Shown here one piece after another: positions 18,720-27,645 of a stretch of DNA of 64,000 nt. The DNA is taken from NCBI RefSeq assembly GCF_014855515.1, contig NZ_JACYFK010000003.1, positions 372,001 through 436,000 of the forward strand, given 5' to 3'. The translations under genes were made by a program, and so were the position numbers. Positions within the stretch are counted from its first letter, which is position 1; each line of letters begins with the position of its first letter. Under the pieces are notes generated by a model. It was not told the origin of the DNA. It did no database searches and saw nothing but the letters and a program-made list of their open reading frames with translations. This stretch comes from Euzebyella marina. Its GTDB lineage: Bacteria > Bacteroidota > Bacteroidia > Flavobacteriales > Flavobacteriaceae.

Positions 18720-19193
18720 ATGGAAAATAGTAAGGGTAAAAACAAACAGGTCTCGCAACAAGATTATTCAGAAAGTCAGAGCACCCCGTATTGCATTACG
18801 CGGAGGTATGGTAGTTTGACATTTGAGGAAACCGTACAAAACGTAAAAAATGGCTTGAAAAAGTTAGGTCTTGACCTTATTGCCGAATTTGACGTGCGAG
18901 AGTATCTGAGTTCAGATATGGAAAAGATACCTCGGCACCTCATTCTAATGGTATGTGAAAAAGAAACTGCATTAAACCTAATCTCAAAGGATGTTCAAAT
19001 GAGCGTTCTTTTTCCGTGCAACGTAACCATTAAGGAAGTGGAACATAACACGATTATCGAAGTGTCGATAGAAAATACCGATATCACTTGGTCTTCCGCT
19101 AAGAAAAAAGAAATAATGGAGGTGGCGAAAAATACAAAGAATATCTTGAAAAAATTGCTCGACACTATTGAGCAGCAAAACGTAAAACTATAA
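18720..19193 (+). CDS. DUF302 protein, second copy
   Basis: 157 residues. The central FEETVQNVKNGLKKLGLDLIAEFDV matches the preceding gene, and LFPCNVTIKEVE corresponds to its LPCN segment. It has an extra N-terminal tail rich in Ser/Gln and lacks the GACNPP cysteine (MVCEKE instead), so the two copies have diverged. Tandem duplication is the simplest origin. Confidence 0.85.
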   Translation: MENSKGKNKQVSQQDYSESQSTPYCITRRYGSLTFEETVQNVKNGLKKLGLDLIAEFDVREYLSSDMEKIPRHLILMVCEKETALNLISKDVQMSVLFPCNVTIKEVEHNTIIEVSIENTDITWSSAKKKEIMEVAKNTKNILKKLLDTIEQQNVKL

Positions 19194-19214
19194 TTAACAT
19201 CAAAATCAATAATC

Positions 19215-19868
19215 ATGAGAAAATCAAAAGTAACAACAAGTATTATGGCAATTGCATTGGTAGCCCTTACGGCTACTTCATGTAAAGACGCTAAAAAAGA
19301 GCACAACGACGAAGACGGCCACCATTCGGAACAAATGGATGACAATAGTCATATGGATGGCGCAATGGAAGAAGACCATAGCAAAATGGATCATGGCGAT
19401 ATGGAATCGTCGGATAAAATGATGGGCAACGCACAGCACGCATCAAAATCAACAACACTTATTGCCAATTACCTAGACCTAAAGAATGCTCTTGTGTCCG
19501 ATGACAAAGATGGGGCCGCAAAGGCAGGGGAAAAGCTTGAAGGCAGCCTAAAGAACCTCGATACGAGCAAATTCAGTGATGAACAGCAAGATGAGTTGAA
19601 AGACATTATTGAAGATGCCACCGAACATGCAGAACATATCGCGAAAAGTGACATCGGGCACCAGCGTGAACATTTTGATGTCTTGAGCAAAGATGTCATT
19701 GACCTTTTGGCGATCACAGGTTCAGATCGAACACTTTATCAGGCCTATTGCCCCATGTACAATAACAACAAAGGAGCGCAATGGTTGAGTGCTACCAAGG
19801 AAATAAAAAATCCGTATTACGGCGCAAAAATGATGAGCTGCGGTAGTGTACAAAAGGAAATCAACTAA
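19215..19868 (+). CDS. DUF3347 lipoprotein with His/Met/Asp-rich linker
   Basis: 217 residues. The signal ends in TSC (lipobox Cys 23). A linker (about 28-80) is rich in His, Met and Asp, likely metal binding. The DUF3347 domain (about 82-215) is helical and ends with the family marks YQAYCPMYNNNKGAQWLS, NPYYGAKMMSCG. Cys, Met and His in these motifs suggest copper coordination similar to CusF/CusB-type domains. The same domain recurs at 20341 and as the tail of the CusB-like adaptor. Confidence 0.9.
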   Translation: MRKSKVTTSIMAIALVALTATSCKDAKKEHNDEDGHHSEQMDDNSHMDGAMEEDHSKMDHGDMESSDKMMGNAQHASKSTTLIANYLDLKNALVSDDKDGAAKAGEKLEGSLKNLDTSKFSDEQQDELKDIIEDATEHAEHIAKSDIGHQREHFDVLSKDVIDLLAITGSDRTLYQAYCPMYNNNKGAQWLSATKEIKNPYYGAKMMSCGSVQKEIN

Positions 19869-20324
19869 GTGAAGAAAAGTGTAAAAATCATAGTGCTTGT
19901 GCTTTTGGTCGGGTTTGTGGGGATACAGTTTTTTTCCACTTCCCGAAACCAAAGCGACACAATACCAAAAACTGATTTTATGCTGGTAAACGATGTGCCG
20001 AAACAAGTGGAGAACATCATCAAGACCTCTTGCTACGATTGCCATAGCAACAACACGGATTATCCTTGGTACAACAAAGTGCAACCCGTTGCCTGGTTTT
20101 TGGAGGATCATGTTACCCATGGCAAGGAAGAATTGAATTTTAACGAATGGGCCGATTATTCAAACAGAAGAAAGAATAGCAAGTTAAAATCGATCATAAG
20201 TCAGATAGAAAATGGAGAAATGCCCCTTTGGTCTTATACACTAATTCATAGGGAAGCAAAACTTTCGGAGGACAAGAGGAAAACCGTTCTCGATTGGGTT
20301 TCAAAATTAAAGGACAGTTTATAA
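19869..20324 (+). CDS. Haem-binding domain protein (periplasmic c-type-like)
   Basis: 151 residues with a GTG start immediately after the preceding stop codon, giving an N-terminal membrane/signal segment (residues 5-22). The motif CYDCHSNNTDYPWYN (about residue 55) fits the Bacteroidota haem-binding domain (a single CxxCH) and is followed by the conserved HGKEELNFNEW and GEMPLWSYTLIH blocks. It should be a membrane-anchored periplasmic cytochrome-like protein, perhaps passing electrons to the copper oxidase or another island enzyme. Confidence 0.88.
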   Translation: MKKSVKIIVLVLLVGFVGIQFFSTSRNQSDTIPKTDFMLVNDVPKQVENIIKTSCYDCHSNNTDYPWYNKVQPVAWFLEDHVTHGKEELNFNEWADYSNRRKNSKLKSIISQIENGEMPLWSYTLIHREAKLSEDKRKTVLDWVSKLKDSL

Positions 20325-20340
20325 ACTAAAAATTCAACAA

Positions 20341-20862
20341 ATGAAGAATTTAAAACATGGTGTAGTAACCCTGCTCATGTTGGGGACTACAATGGGCTAC
20401 GCACAGCACAAAATAGAACTGAACCATGACCATAGCAAGATGGAGATGAAAGTGGTCGAGTTGGAATTTAACGACAAGAACATCGCCAATGCCTACGAAC
20501 ATTACGAGCACATTAAAAATGACTTGGTCGGTTCCAATTCGGGCGATGCCCAAAAGGGAGCGGTAATGTTGAACGAAGCACTTGAAAAAGTCGAGGGTTC
20601 CGATGCGGCATTATCGGCCTCGCAAAAAATCGCTGCTACCGACAATTTAGAGAGACAGCGAAAGGCTTTTTCCGATTTGAGCAATGAAATAGAAACCTTG
20701 TTGAAAGGAACTGTTACATCGGGGAAAATCTATAAGGATTTCTGCCCTATGGCCTTGAACGGGGGTGCGTATTGGTTATCCGCCATTAAAGACATCCGCA
20801 ACCCGTATTATGGGGCAAAAATGCTCAGCTGCGGAAAAGTGACGGCCGTAATAGAGAAGTAA
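20341..20862 (+). CDS. DUF3347 secreted protein
   Basis: 173 residues with a signal peptide ending GYAQ, a short His-rich start (HKIELNHDHSKM) and a DUF3347 domain ending in YKDFCPMALNGGAYWLS and NPYYGAKMLSCG. It is shorter than the copy at 19215 and has no lipobox, so it is predicted soluble in the periplasm. A role as a copper carrier fits the context. Confidence 0.88.
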   Translation: MKNLKHGVVTLLMLGTTMGYAQHKIELNHDHSKMEMKVVELEFNDKNIANAYEHYEHIKNDLVGSNSGDAQKGAVMLNEALEKVEGSDAALSASQKIAATDNLERQRKAFSDLSNEIETLLKGTVTSGKIYKDFCPMALNGGAYWLSAIKDIRNPYYGAKMLSCGKVTAVIEK

Positions 20863-21012
20863 AACCTGATTGGGGAGGTTGAATATAGTTAATGGTTAGT
20901 GTTTAAAATGCTTACCCTTTTCAGGTATTAATAGTTGAATGTTGCTGAGTACAGCTTTATGAGTATTAAAAAAATAAAATGCAAAAAAAGATTTAACGTA
21001 AGCAAAACCTAA

Positions 21013-21552
21013 ATGGAAGCATTAAGCCTTGACATTTTTGTAGTACCAACCATTGTGCTGACCTCGGTCGTTCTGCTATATCTCTATTTTGCCAAACAGG
21101 TACGGGACAAAAAAAATTATAACAACTATATCATCGGTATTGCAGTAATAGCGTTTTCGTTCAATTTTATCTGGGAGCTGGCGCAAGGTCCGCTCTATGA
21201 AGGTTTTGAATACGATTGGCAACATATATCGTTTTGTGCCCTCGCATCTGTAGCTGATATGTTGATGGTGCTTATCCTGCTTTTCGGATTTGGTTTGGTA
21301 TATAAAAATGTCTTTTGGACAAGGTCAATGGGTATCAATAAAATATTCCCGTTGATTTTTATCGGAAGTGCTGGTGCAATTTTGGGAGAAATTTGGCATA
21401 CCTCACGTGGCGATTGGGCTTATGCAGAGGCAATGCCTATTGTACCATGGGTTAATGTGGGACTGTCGCCACTATTACAATTTGCCGTGTTGCCCTATTT
21501 AATTTTTGTGATTGGAAAAAACTTTATAAACGAAGTGAATTTGGAAAAGTAA
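21013..21552 (+). CDS. Uncharacterised five-helix membrane protein
   Basis: 179 residues with about five membrane spans: residues 9-27, 40-57, 72-98, 112-130 and 147-167. Conserved-looking features are FNFIWELAQGPLYEGF and EIWHTSRGDWAYAEAMP; Glu, His and Trp in these may face the membrane interior. I do not recognise the family with certainty. About 150 bases before it hold no clear gene. Confidence 0.75.
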   Translation: MEALSLDIFVVPTIVLTSVVLLYLYFAKQVRDKKNYNNYIIGIAVIAFSFNFIWELAQGPLYEGFEYDWQHISFCALASVADMLMVLILLFGFGLVYKNVFWTRSMGINKIFPLIFIGSAGAILGEIWHTSRGDWAYAEAMPIVPWVNVGLSPLLQFAVLPYLIFVIGKNFINEVNLEK

Positions 21553-21721
21553 ATCTGGGTCGGTCGGGAATGTGTTTTTATTGGTTAGTTATTTAGTGTA
21601 GTTCCTGACCGCCCTGATTTTTTTAATGAAGAAAAAGTCCTGTTATGGGAAGGGAAATTTGGTTGATTTAGTGTTTAACGCCCTTCCCTTGACAGGCACA
21701 ATAAACAGAATTAGGATTGAA

Positions 21722-21862
21722 ATGAAAGATTGTTGTAAAAATGGCCCGGAAAAGTCAGGGAAACAAGGTTGGAAAAAGTGGTTCAACTATACCATTTACA
21801 TCATTATAGGCACTATTGTTATAGGTGCGCTTATTTTACAGATTATGAATAGTTCATCATAA
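21722..21862 (+). CDS. Small membrane protein with N-terminal CC
   Basis: 46 residues: MKDCCKNG, a charged segment and one membrane span (about 24-42). The chosen ATG has a TAGGA site six bases upstream and gives the CC motif directly at the N-terminus. A start 32 codons earlier would add an unlikely segment. Small proteins of this type (short Cys head, one span) are common beside copper genes in Flavobacteriaceae, but the role is unknown. Confidence 0.6.
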   Translation: MKDCCKNGPEKSGKQGWKKWFNYTIYIIIGTIVIGALILQIMNSSS

Positions 21863-21874
21863 AAACGATTGATT

Positions 21875-22549
21875 ATGAAAAAAACAGTTTCATTTTTAGT
21901 ACTGCTTTTAAGCCTAATGTCGCTTCATGCAAGTGCCCCTGAGTCCATTGGGAACAATTCGGGATATTCGGCGAATAGTTTGGGAACCTTTTATGCTCTT
22001 GAATTGTCCGAAAAACTACAGCAACATACCGAAATCCACGCTGAAAAGCCCATAAACAAGGAGGAGGTGGCTTTGGATGAATTCGACAATTTACATCCGT
22101 TGGTGGTGCATTTTCCTATCGTACTCCTTTTGTTTGCGGCATTGCTCCAAGGTATTCAGCTGTTCGTCCTTAAAAGGAACTTGGACTGGGTTATCTTGTT
22201 TCTTATTGGTACTGGTTTTATTGGGGCCTACGTAGCGGGAACTTTTGTACACCCGCATACCCATGGCCTTACGGATATAGCCCAAAAAGTATTGGATAAC
22301 CATGATAAATATGCAGATTGGACCATTTGGTCGAGCGCTCTGGCCGCAGTATTGAAGGTTATCAGCCTTTTTTGGATAAAACTGAATCGAGGTTTTGAAA
22401 TAGCCGTTCTCCTTGTTATGGCCTTTTCGGCGTTCTCCGTTTCACAAGCAGGACATTATGGCGCTCAGCTCGTTTATATTCAGGGCGTTGGCCCACAGGG
22501 CCAGTATTTGGAAACTGAAACGCCAGAGGAAGAAAGCCATTCGCATTAA
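21875..22549 (+). CDS. DUF2231 membrane protein
   Basis: 224 residues with a signal-like N-terminus and four membrane spans (about 78-96, 104-124, 147-163 and 167-186). LHPLVVHFPIVLLLF is the DUF2231 signature, with His facing the membrane. The C-terminal tail is Glu/His-rich (ETPEEESHSH). DUF2231 proteins are often next to haem or redox proteins; function unproven. The ATG two codons after another ATG is chosen for the signal peptide. Confidence 0.85.
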   Translation: MKKTVSFLVLLLSLMSLHASAPESIGNNSGYSANSLGTFYALELSEKLQQHTEIHAEKPINKEEVALDEFDNLHPLVVHFPIVLLLFAALLQGIQLFVLKRNLDWVILFLIGTGFIGAYVAGTFVHPHTHGLTDIAQKVLDNHDKYADWTIWSSALAAVLKVISLFWIKLNRGFEIAVLLVMAFSAFSVSQAGHYGAQLVYIQGVGPQGQYLETETPEEESHSH

Positions 22550-22559
22550 AAAATAAAGC

Positions 22560-24086
22560 ATGAGAAGAATATTTTTAATATCGTCGATAACGCTGCTAGT
22601 GGTACTTGCAGGACTTATAATGTGGAAGCCTCATTTATGGTGGCTTGCGCTGTTGATCGCACCTTTTATGCTTCTCGGCACTAAGGACTATTTTCAAAAA
22701 TCCAATAATATAAGACGCACCTATCCTTTGCTGGGAAGAATTACCAATCTATTGGAAAAACAACGTCACGTCGTTCAAGAAACGGTTTTATTGAATAGAA
22801 CAGAGGGAAAACCTTTCAATTGGATACAGAAAGAAATTGTTTATAAACGTGCCGCAGACGTAGTCAAAAACCAACCCTTTGGAACGCAGATTCCGTATAA
22901 CGAAGTTGGTCGCGAATGGTTTACCCATTCCACGTATCCTGCAAAGGAAATCAAAGATGATTTTAGGGTTACCATAGGGAGTTCAAAATGCTCAAAACAC
23001 TATTCGGCAAGCATCCTAAATCTGGCAGGGATGAGCTATGGTTCCATAAGTAAAAATGCGACCCTTGCTTTTAATGGCGGTGCAAAAATCGCAGGCTTTG
23101 CCCAAAATACTGGCGAAGGTGGATTTACGCCCTACCATCAGGAATATGGAGCCGATGTTATTTTTCAATTTGGCACTGGATATTTTGGATGCCGAGATGC
23201 AGAAGGAAATTTTGACCCTAAAAAATTTGCGGAAATCGCATCCAATGAGGTGGTCAAAATGATTGAGATAAAAGTCTCACAAGGTGCAAAACCCGGTTTT
23301 GGTGCCATTCTTCCTGCCAAAAAAAATACCGAGGAAATCGCAAAGTACAGGGACGTAGAAAAAGGAACCGAAATTCTATCGCCACCAACTCACGCTGAAT
23401 TTAGTACTGATTTGGAAATGATTGCCTTTGTACAAAATTTAAGAAAGCTGTCTGGAGGAAAACCCATAGGGATTAAAATGTGCATCGGACAGAAAGACGA
23501 ATTCGAACGAATGGTTCGCACTTTTGCTGAAAAGCAAAACTATCCAGATTTTGTAGCCATTGACGGCGCAGAAGGTGGTTCCGGTGCTGCACATATGGAA
23601 TCGCTACATTGGGCTGGAATGCCAATAATTAAAGCCGTACATTTTGCAAACGGCATTCTTAAAAAGTATGGATTGCGAGATGAAATAAAAGTAATGGCGG
23701 CAGGAAAAATAATTTCAGCTTTTGATATCTATAGAATGTTGGCACTTGGTGCCGATGCTTGCTATAGTGCCAGAGGGATGATGTTTGCCTTGGGCTGCGT
23801 ACAATCCTTAAAATGCAATCTGGATACCTGCCCTACGGGAATCACCACAATGGAACCTTCAAGGGTCGCATCATTGGTAGTAGAAGATAAAAAGACCAAA
23901 GTAGCCAACTACCATAAAAACACCATGGAAGCTTTTAAGGAGCTGCTAAAATCAATGGGGCTTGAAAGTAGAAAAGGTATCGACAAGAAGTTCATTGTCC
24001 GCCGAATCAATGAAAACGGGACAAAAACATACCAAGAGTTATATTCAAACGGATTGAATGGTCGAAAAATAAAAAGCAATGGATAA
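22560..24086 (+). CDS. FMN-binding glutamate-synthase-like oxidoreductase
   Basis: 508 residues. Two N-terminal hydrophobic spans (about 4-22, 25-40) precede a glutamate-synthase central/FMN barrel (about 140-440), with NLAGMSYGSISKNATLAFN, QNTGEGGFTPYH and AIDGAEGGSGAAH. A C-x5-C-x4-C motif (GCVQSLKCNLDTCPTG) fits the 3Fe-4S site of GltB. There is no glutaminase domain, so the family is a stand-alone FMN/Fe-S oxidoreductase of unknown substrate, anchored in the membrane. Copper damages Fe-S enzymes, so its repeated presence beside copper genes is curious. The YceI gene overlaps its end by eight bases. Confidence 0.9.
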   Translation: MRRIFLISSITLLVVLAGLIMWKPHLWWLALLIAPFMLLGTKDYFQKSNNIRRTYPLLGRITNLLEKQRHVVQETVLLNRTEGKPFNWIQKEIVYKRAADVVKNQPFGTQIPYNEVGREWFTHSTYPAKEIKDDFRVTIGSSKCSKHYSASILNLAGMSYGSISKNATLAFNGGAKIAGFAQNTGEGGFTPYHQEYGADVIFQFGTGYFGCRDAEGNFDPKKFAEIASNEVVKMIEIKVSQGAKPGFGAILPAKKNTEEIAKYRDVEKGTEILSPPTHAEFSTDLEMIAFVQNLRKLSGGKPIGIKMCIGQKDEFERMVRTFAEKQNYPDFVAIDGAEGGSGAAHMESLHWAGMPIIKAVHFANGILKKYGLRDEIKVMAAGKIISAFDIYRMLALGADACYSARGMMFALGCVQSLKCNLDTCPTGITTMEPSRVASLVVEDKKTKVANYHKNTMEAFKELLKSMGLESRKGIDKKFIVRRINENGTKTYQELYSNGLNGRKIKSNG

Positions 24087-24630
24087 AAATGCAATGTATT
24101 TTTTAATAATACTGTTGTTTTCTGGCAACGTGGCTATTAACGCCCAAAACTTTGTACTAAAGGAAGGAAGCGCATCCTTTAAGGCAAAAATGCCCCTTAA
24201 TTCCTATATCGGTAAATCTGATGATTTACAGGGCACCATTGATTTTAAGGACGGTGCGTTGAACTTTTCGGTACCTGTAAAATCCATAAAGACAGACAAT
24301 GAAAAACGGGATGGACATATGTACGAGTTGGTAAAAGCGGAAAAAAATCCCAATGTCGTTTTTGAAGGAAAGCTTAAAGACGATTTTGATTTTGACGAAA
24401 AAGCGGCACAAACGCTCAGCGCAATGGGCGATTTTACCCTTGCGGGAGTTACACGGGAAATAACAATTCCTATTGAGTTGAAACTTGTTTCAGAAGAAAC
24501 AATTCAGTTAAAAGCTTCTTGGTCCTTGTTGATTACCGATTATAATTTAGAACGCCCCAGTTTTACATTTATAAAGGTTAATGACAAGCATGACTTGAGT
24601 GTGGATGCGCTTCTTGAGAAGAAAAAATGA
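24079..24630 (+). CDS. YceI-family periplasmic lipid-binding protein
   Basis: 183 residues with a signal peptide and the lipocalin-like YceI barrel: SASFKAKMPLNSYIGKSDDLQG at the start and FTLAGVTREITIPIE in the middle. YceI proteins bind polyprenoid or similar lipids. It overlaps the preceding oxidoreductase gene by eight bases, suggesting coupled translation. Confidence 0.9.
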   Translation: MDKNAMYFLIILLFSGNVAINAQNFVLKEGSASFKAKMPLNSYIGKSDDLQGTIDFKDGALNFSVPVKSIKTDNEKRDGHMYELVKAEKNPNVVFEGKLKDDFDFDEKAAQTLSAMGDFTLAGVTREITIPIELKLVSEETIQLKASWSLLITDYNLERPSFTFIKVNDKHDLSVDALLEKKK

Positions 24631-24678
24631 GAACGAAACAAAGACCTATGATGAGATTTTTACAGATAACAAATAAGA

Positions 24679-25227
24679 ATGGATAAAGAAAAAGACATAG
24701 AAACCACAAGGGCGTTTTATGGGCAGCTTTTCAACAGCTCAAAGTATGTTCTATTGGTGCTGCTTATTGCTTCAGTAATCGAACTGTATGCGCTACCTAC
24801 TATGGAAGGGTCTTATGCTATGATTATCCTACTGGCCTTAACATTACTAAAGATAGGATTCATTATAGCCTTGTCCTTTAACCAACTAATGAAGATAATT
24901 GGTCAGAGCCATCTATTGAGCCACGTACTGGTGTTGTTCGGATACCTGATTGTGTTGATAGTTTTCTCGTTTGCAATAGATTACACAGCGTTGCAGTTTG
25001 TGGATGCTATTCATTTTAAAATGAACAACAGTATTGGCAATGATGGACTGTCGGTATTTTTTGATTTATCCTATTTCAGTTTGATAACATTCTCATCAGT
25101 AGGATATGGTGATATAGTCCCAATTTCCTTACCCGCGAAAATCCTGGTGGCGCTTGAAGTGGCACTGCGGTTTTTCGTCCTGGTCTTTGGTATCGCAAAT
25201 GTGAATAGAATTCGAGTAAATAAATAA
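24679..25227 (+). CDS. Two-pore-domain-type potassium channel
   Basis: 182 residues with four spans (about 18-35, 42-62, 72-94 and 152-173) and a pore loop with the filter SVGYGDIVP at about residues 140-148, matching the TxGYGD selectivity signature of K+ channels. No RCK/TrkA ligand domain follows. It may rebalance membrane potential while copper is exported, but that is inference from context. Confidence 0.85.
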   Translation: MDKEKDIETTRAFYGQLFNSSKYVLLVLLIASVIELYALPTMEGSYAMIILLALTLLKIGFIIALSFNQLMKIIGQSHLLSHVLVLFGYLIVLIVFSFAIDYTALQFVDAIHFKMNNSIGNDGLSVFFDLSYFSLITFSSVGYGDIVPISLPAKILVALEVALRFFVLVFGIANVNRIRVNK

Positions 25228-25245
25228 CCTTTAAAAACTAAAAGT

Positions 25246-25722
25246 ATGAAAACACTAAAATTAACTACGGTGGTAATGTTGCTCATAATAGCGACGAGCC
25301 CACTATTTGGACAAGATGCAAAAACAGAAAAAGAAGCAGTGCTTACAGTAATGAAAAGCTATAAGGATGCCCTACAAAACCTAACGACCGATGGTACTTT
25401 CGAATTATTTACCGAGGATTCCGAGGTTTTTGAATCGGGAGGCGTCGAGGGTACGTACAGCCACTATATAGAACATCATTTAGGACCGGAATTGGGTCAC
25501 TTTGAAAAATTTGAATTTTCAGATTATGAAATCGATGTAAAGGTAGATGTACCCTATGCCTTTACTACCGAAACATACGTATATACCATTGTCCTCAATC
25601 CGGACGACAAGGGAAATAGCCGGACCATAAAGAAAAAAGGGGTAGCAACCTCAATCCTTAAAAAAATAGATGGAAAATGGAAAATAATAAAAACCCATTC
25701 ATCTTCAAGAAATACTAAGTAA
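25246..25722 (+). CDS. Secreted NTF2/SnoaL-like (DUF4440-type) protein
   Basis: 158 residues with a signal peptide ending LFGQ. The helical start EKEAVLTVMKSYKDALQNL and the beta-rich C-terminal half (KKKGVATSILKKIDGKWKIIKTH) are typical of the NTF2-like cone fold. No specific ligand or reaction can be read. Seven bases separate it from the next gene. Confidence 0.85.
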   Translation: MKTLKLTTVVMLLIIATSPLFGQDAKTEKEAVLTVMKSYKDALQNLTTDGTFELFTEDSEVFESGGVEGTYSHYIEHHLGPELGHFEKFEFSDYEIDVKVDVPYAFTTETYVYTIVLNPDDKGNSRTIKKKGVATSILKKIDGKWKIIKTHSSSRNTK

Positions 25723-25728
25723 CAACCG

Positions 25729-26307
25729 ATGAGTAGATATATTTCAATTAGTATAGTGTTCGGTCTTCTTCTTATTATCAGTTGTAAAGAGAAGAAAACC
25801 GAGCCATTGCCGGAACAGTCGAAAGAAACAACCATAGAACAACCGCCAAAAAAAGTGTTAAGCCCCCACACCTTTGCAATGGCGACCATTGGTAATGCGC
25901 ACATCCATATTGATTATTCATCGCCAGGGGTTAGGGACAGGATGATTTTTGGTGGTTTGCTGGCGTATGACCAAGTCTGGCAAGCTGGGGCACATATGGC
26001 TACGTGGATAGAGACAGATACGAATTTAGAAATAGATGGTAAGGAACTGAAAGCAGGTAAATATGGATTTTTTACCATTCCTTCAAAAGAAGAATGGACC
26101 ATCATTTTAAATTCCAATTGGAACCAGCACGGAAAGGATGAATATGACGAAAAAGATGATGTAATACGATTTAAGGTGACACCGATTATTGCGGATAGCC
26201 TGAAGGAACACTTAGAATATAATATCAATAAAATTAGTGATACGGAAGGTGACATAACATTAGCTTGGGAAAAATTTAAAGTAGTAATTCCATTCAAAGT
26301 AAAATAG
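25729..26307 (+). CDS. DUF2911 lipoprotein
   Basis: 192 residues. The lipobox is LLLIISC (Cys about 16) and a charged linker follows. The domain body includes VRDRMIFGGLLAYDQVWQAGAH, then KELKAGKYGFFTIPSKEEWTIILN, both DUF2911 marks. Function is unknown; the family is common in Bacteroidota. Confidence 0.88.
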   Translation: MSRYISISIVFGLLLIISCKEKKTEPLPEQSKETTIEQPPKKVLSPHTFAMATIGNAHIHIDYSSPGVRDRMIFGGLLAYDQVWQAGAHMATWIETDTNLEIDGKELKAGKYGFFTIPSKEEWTIILNSNWNQHGKDEYDEKDDVIRFKVTPIIADSLKEHLEYNINKISDTEGDITLAWEKFKVVIPFKVK

Positions 26308-26393
26308 CAAGATATGGTCAACCAAAGCTCAATGATAAAGAAATTAAAAACACGTGTATCATCAACGAATAAAAAACTAATACAGTTTAAACC

Positions 26394-27620
26394 GTGAACG
26401 AATTTTTAAAACAATGGGGCGAAGCCGCCTATACGACCACCGGATTTTTCTGGATGGCGCTTTGGGCATTCATTTTGGGTTATATCATCAGTAGTATGAT
26501 ACAGATTTTCGTGACCGAAAAGCGGATGCAAAAAACAATGGGCGAAAATGAAGGCAAAAGTGTGCTTTTGGGCACGTTTTTCGGCTTTATAAGTAGCTCG
26601 TGCAGTTTTTCGGCTTTGGCAGGTACAAAATCTATTTTTAAGAAAGGGGCAAGTTTTGTGTCTTCCATTGCCTTTCTGTTGGCATCGACCAATCTCGTCA
26701 TAGAATTGGGGATTATTATTTCCATATTCTTAGGATGGCAGTTCGTGGTGGGCGAATATGTAGGTGGTATTCTCTTGATTGGTATTTCGTGGATTCTGAT
26801 ACGACTCATCAATCCTAAAAAACTAATTGAGAAAGCACGAAAAAATCTCGAAAATGAAGATGATGATGAGATGGACGGTTCCAAAGATTGGAAGAAACAA
26901 ATCAAGAACGAAGACAGTTGGGCGCGCGTTGCCAAAAAATATAAGATGGAATGGCAAATGGTCTGGAAGGATGTAACCGTAGGTTTTACCATTGCAGGTA
27001 TAACAGCGGCTTTTGTGCCAGATTCGTTCTTTAAGACCTTATTTATCAATAGCGGTCAGGGTAATACAGATTTCACATTTCTGGAAATTCTGGAACATAT
27101 CGTTGTTGGGCCAGTCGCCGCATTTTTGACTTTTATTGGCTCAATGGGCAACATTCCGTTAGCTGCCTTGCTCTTTGGAAAAGGCGTGAGTTTTGCTGGC
27201 GTAATGGCCTTTATTTTTAGTGATTTGGTGGTTTTTCCAGTACTGAGAATCAATGCAAAGTATTATGGTTGGAAAATGTCATTGTTTATCACGTTTTTAT
27301 TGTTTACAGCATTAATTGGTACGGCATTGACGCTGCATTATGGGTTTGATGCATTGAATATACTACCAGATTCATCACAGGTGAAGATTCAGGATAGCGA
27401 ATTTTTCAAGATTGATTATACCTTTTTCTTGAACGTTGCTTTTCTCATCATTTCAGCCTATCTCGTTTATCTGGGTTTTTTCAAGAAAAAAGATGTAGAA
27501 CATTCAATGAGCGAGATGGCACCCAAGAGTCCATTGTTGGAAAGTGTTTTAAAATATGCAGCCTTCATCTGTTATATATGGCTCGCTGGGGGACTTATTG
27601 TAAAATTTTTAGTGAACTAA
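26394..27620 (+). CDS. ArsP/DUF318-like permease
   Basis: 408 residues from a GTG start, with about 10 hydrophobic segments. An SSSCSFSALAGTKSIFKKGASF loop with one conserved Cys, and STNLVIELGIIISIFLGWQF, are typical of the predicted permease family DUF318/UPF0718 that includes ArsP. The central cytosolic loop (about 140-185) is strongly charged. ArsP-type permeases export organic arsenicals; members near copper genes have no assigned substrate. A PepSY membrane gene follows 25 bases later. Confidence 0.85.
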   Translation: MNEFLKQWGEAAYTTTGFFWMALWAFILGYIISSMIQIFVTEKRMQKTMGENEGKSVLLGTFFGFISSSCSFSALAGTKSIFKKGASFVSSIAFLLASTNLVIELGIIISIFLGWQFVVGEYVGGILLIGISWILIRLINPKKLIEKARKNLENEDDDEMDGSKDWKKQIKNEDSWARVAKKYKMEWQMVWKDVTVGFTIAGITAAFVPDSFFKTLFINSGQGNTDFTFLEILEHIVVGPVAAFLTFIGSMGNIPLAALLFGKGVSFAGVMAFIFSDLVVFPVLRINAKYYGWKMSLFITFLLFTALIGTALTLHYGFDALNILPDSSQVKIQDSEFFKIDYTFFLNVAFLIISAYLVYLGFFKKKDVEHSMSEMAPKSPLLESVLKYAAFICYIWLAGGLIVKFLVN

Positions 27621-27645
27621 AATTCGGATATAGAATAAAACAAAT

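Noticed and set aside
26314-26397. 27-codon frame overlapping the GTG start of the permease gene (GTGA)
   Set aside because: The overlap is tempting as a leader peptide, but the length and lack of any conserved feature do not support a call.
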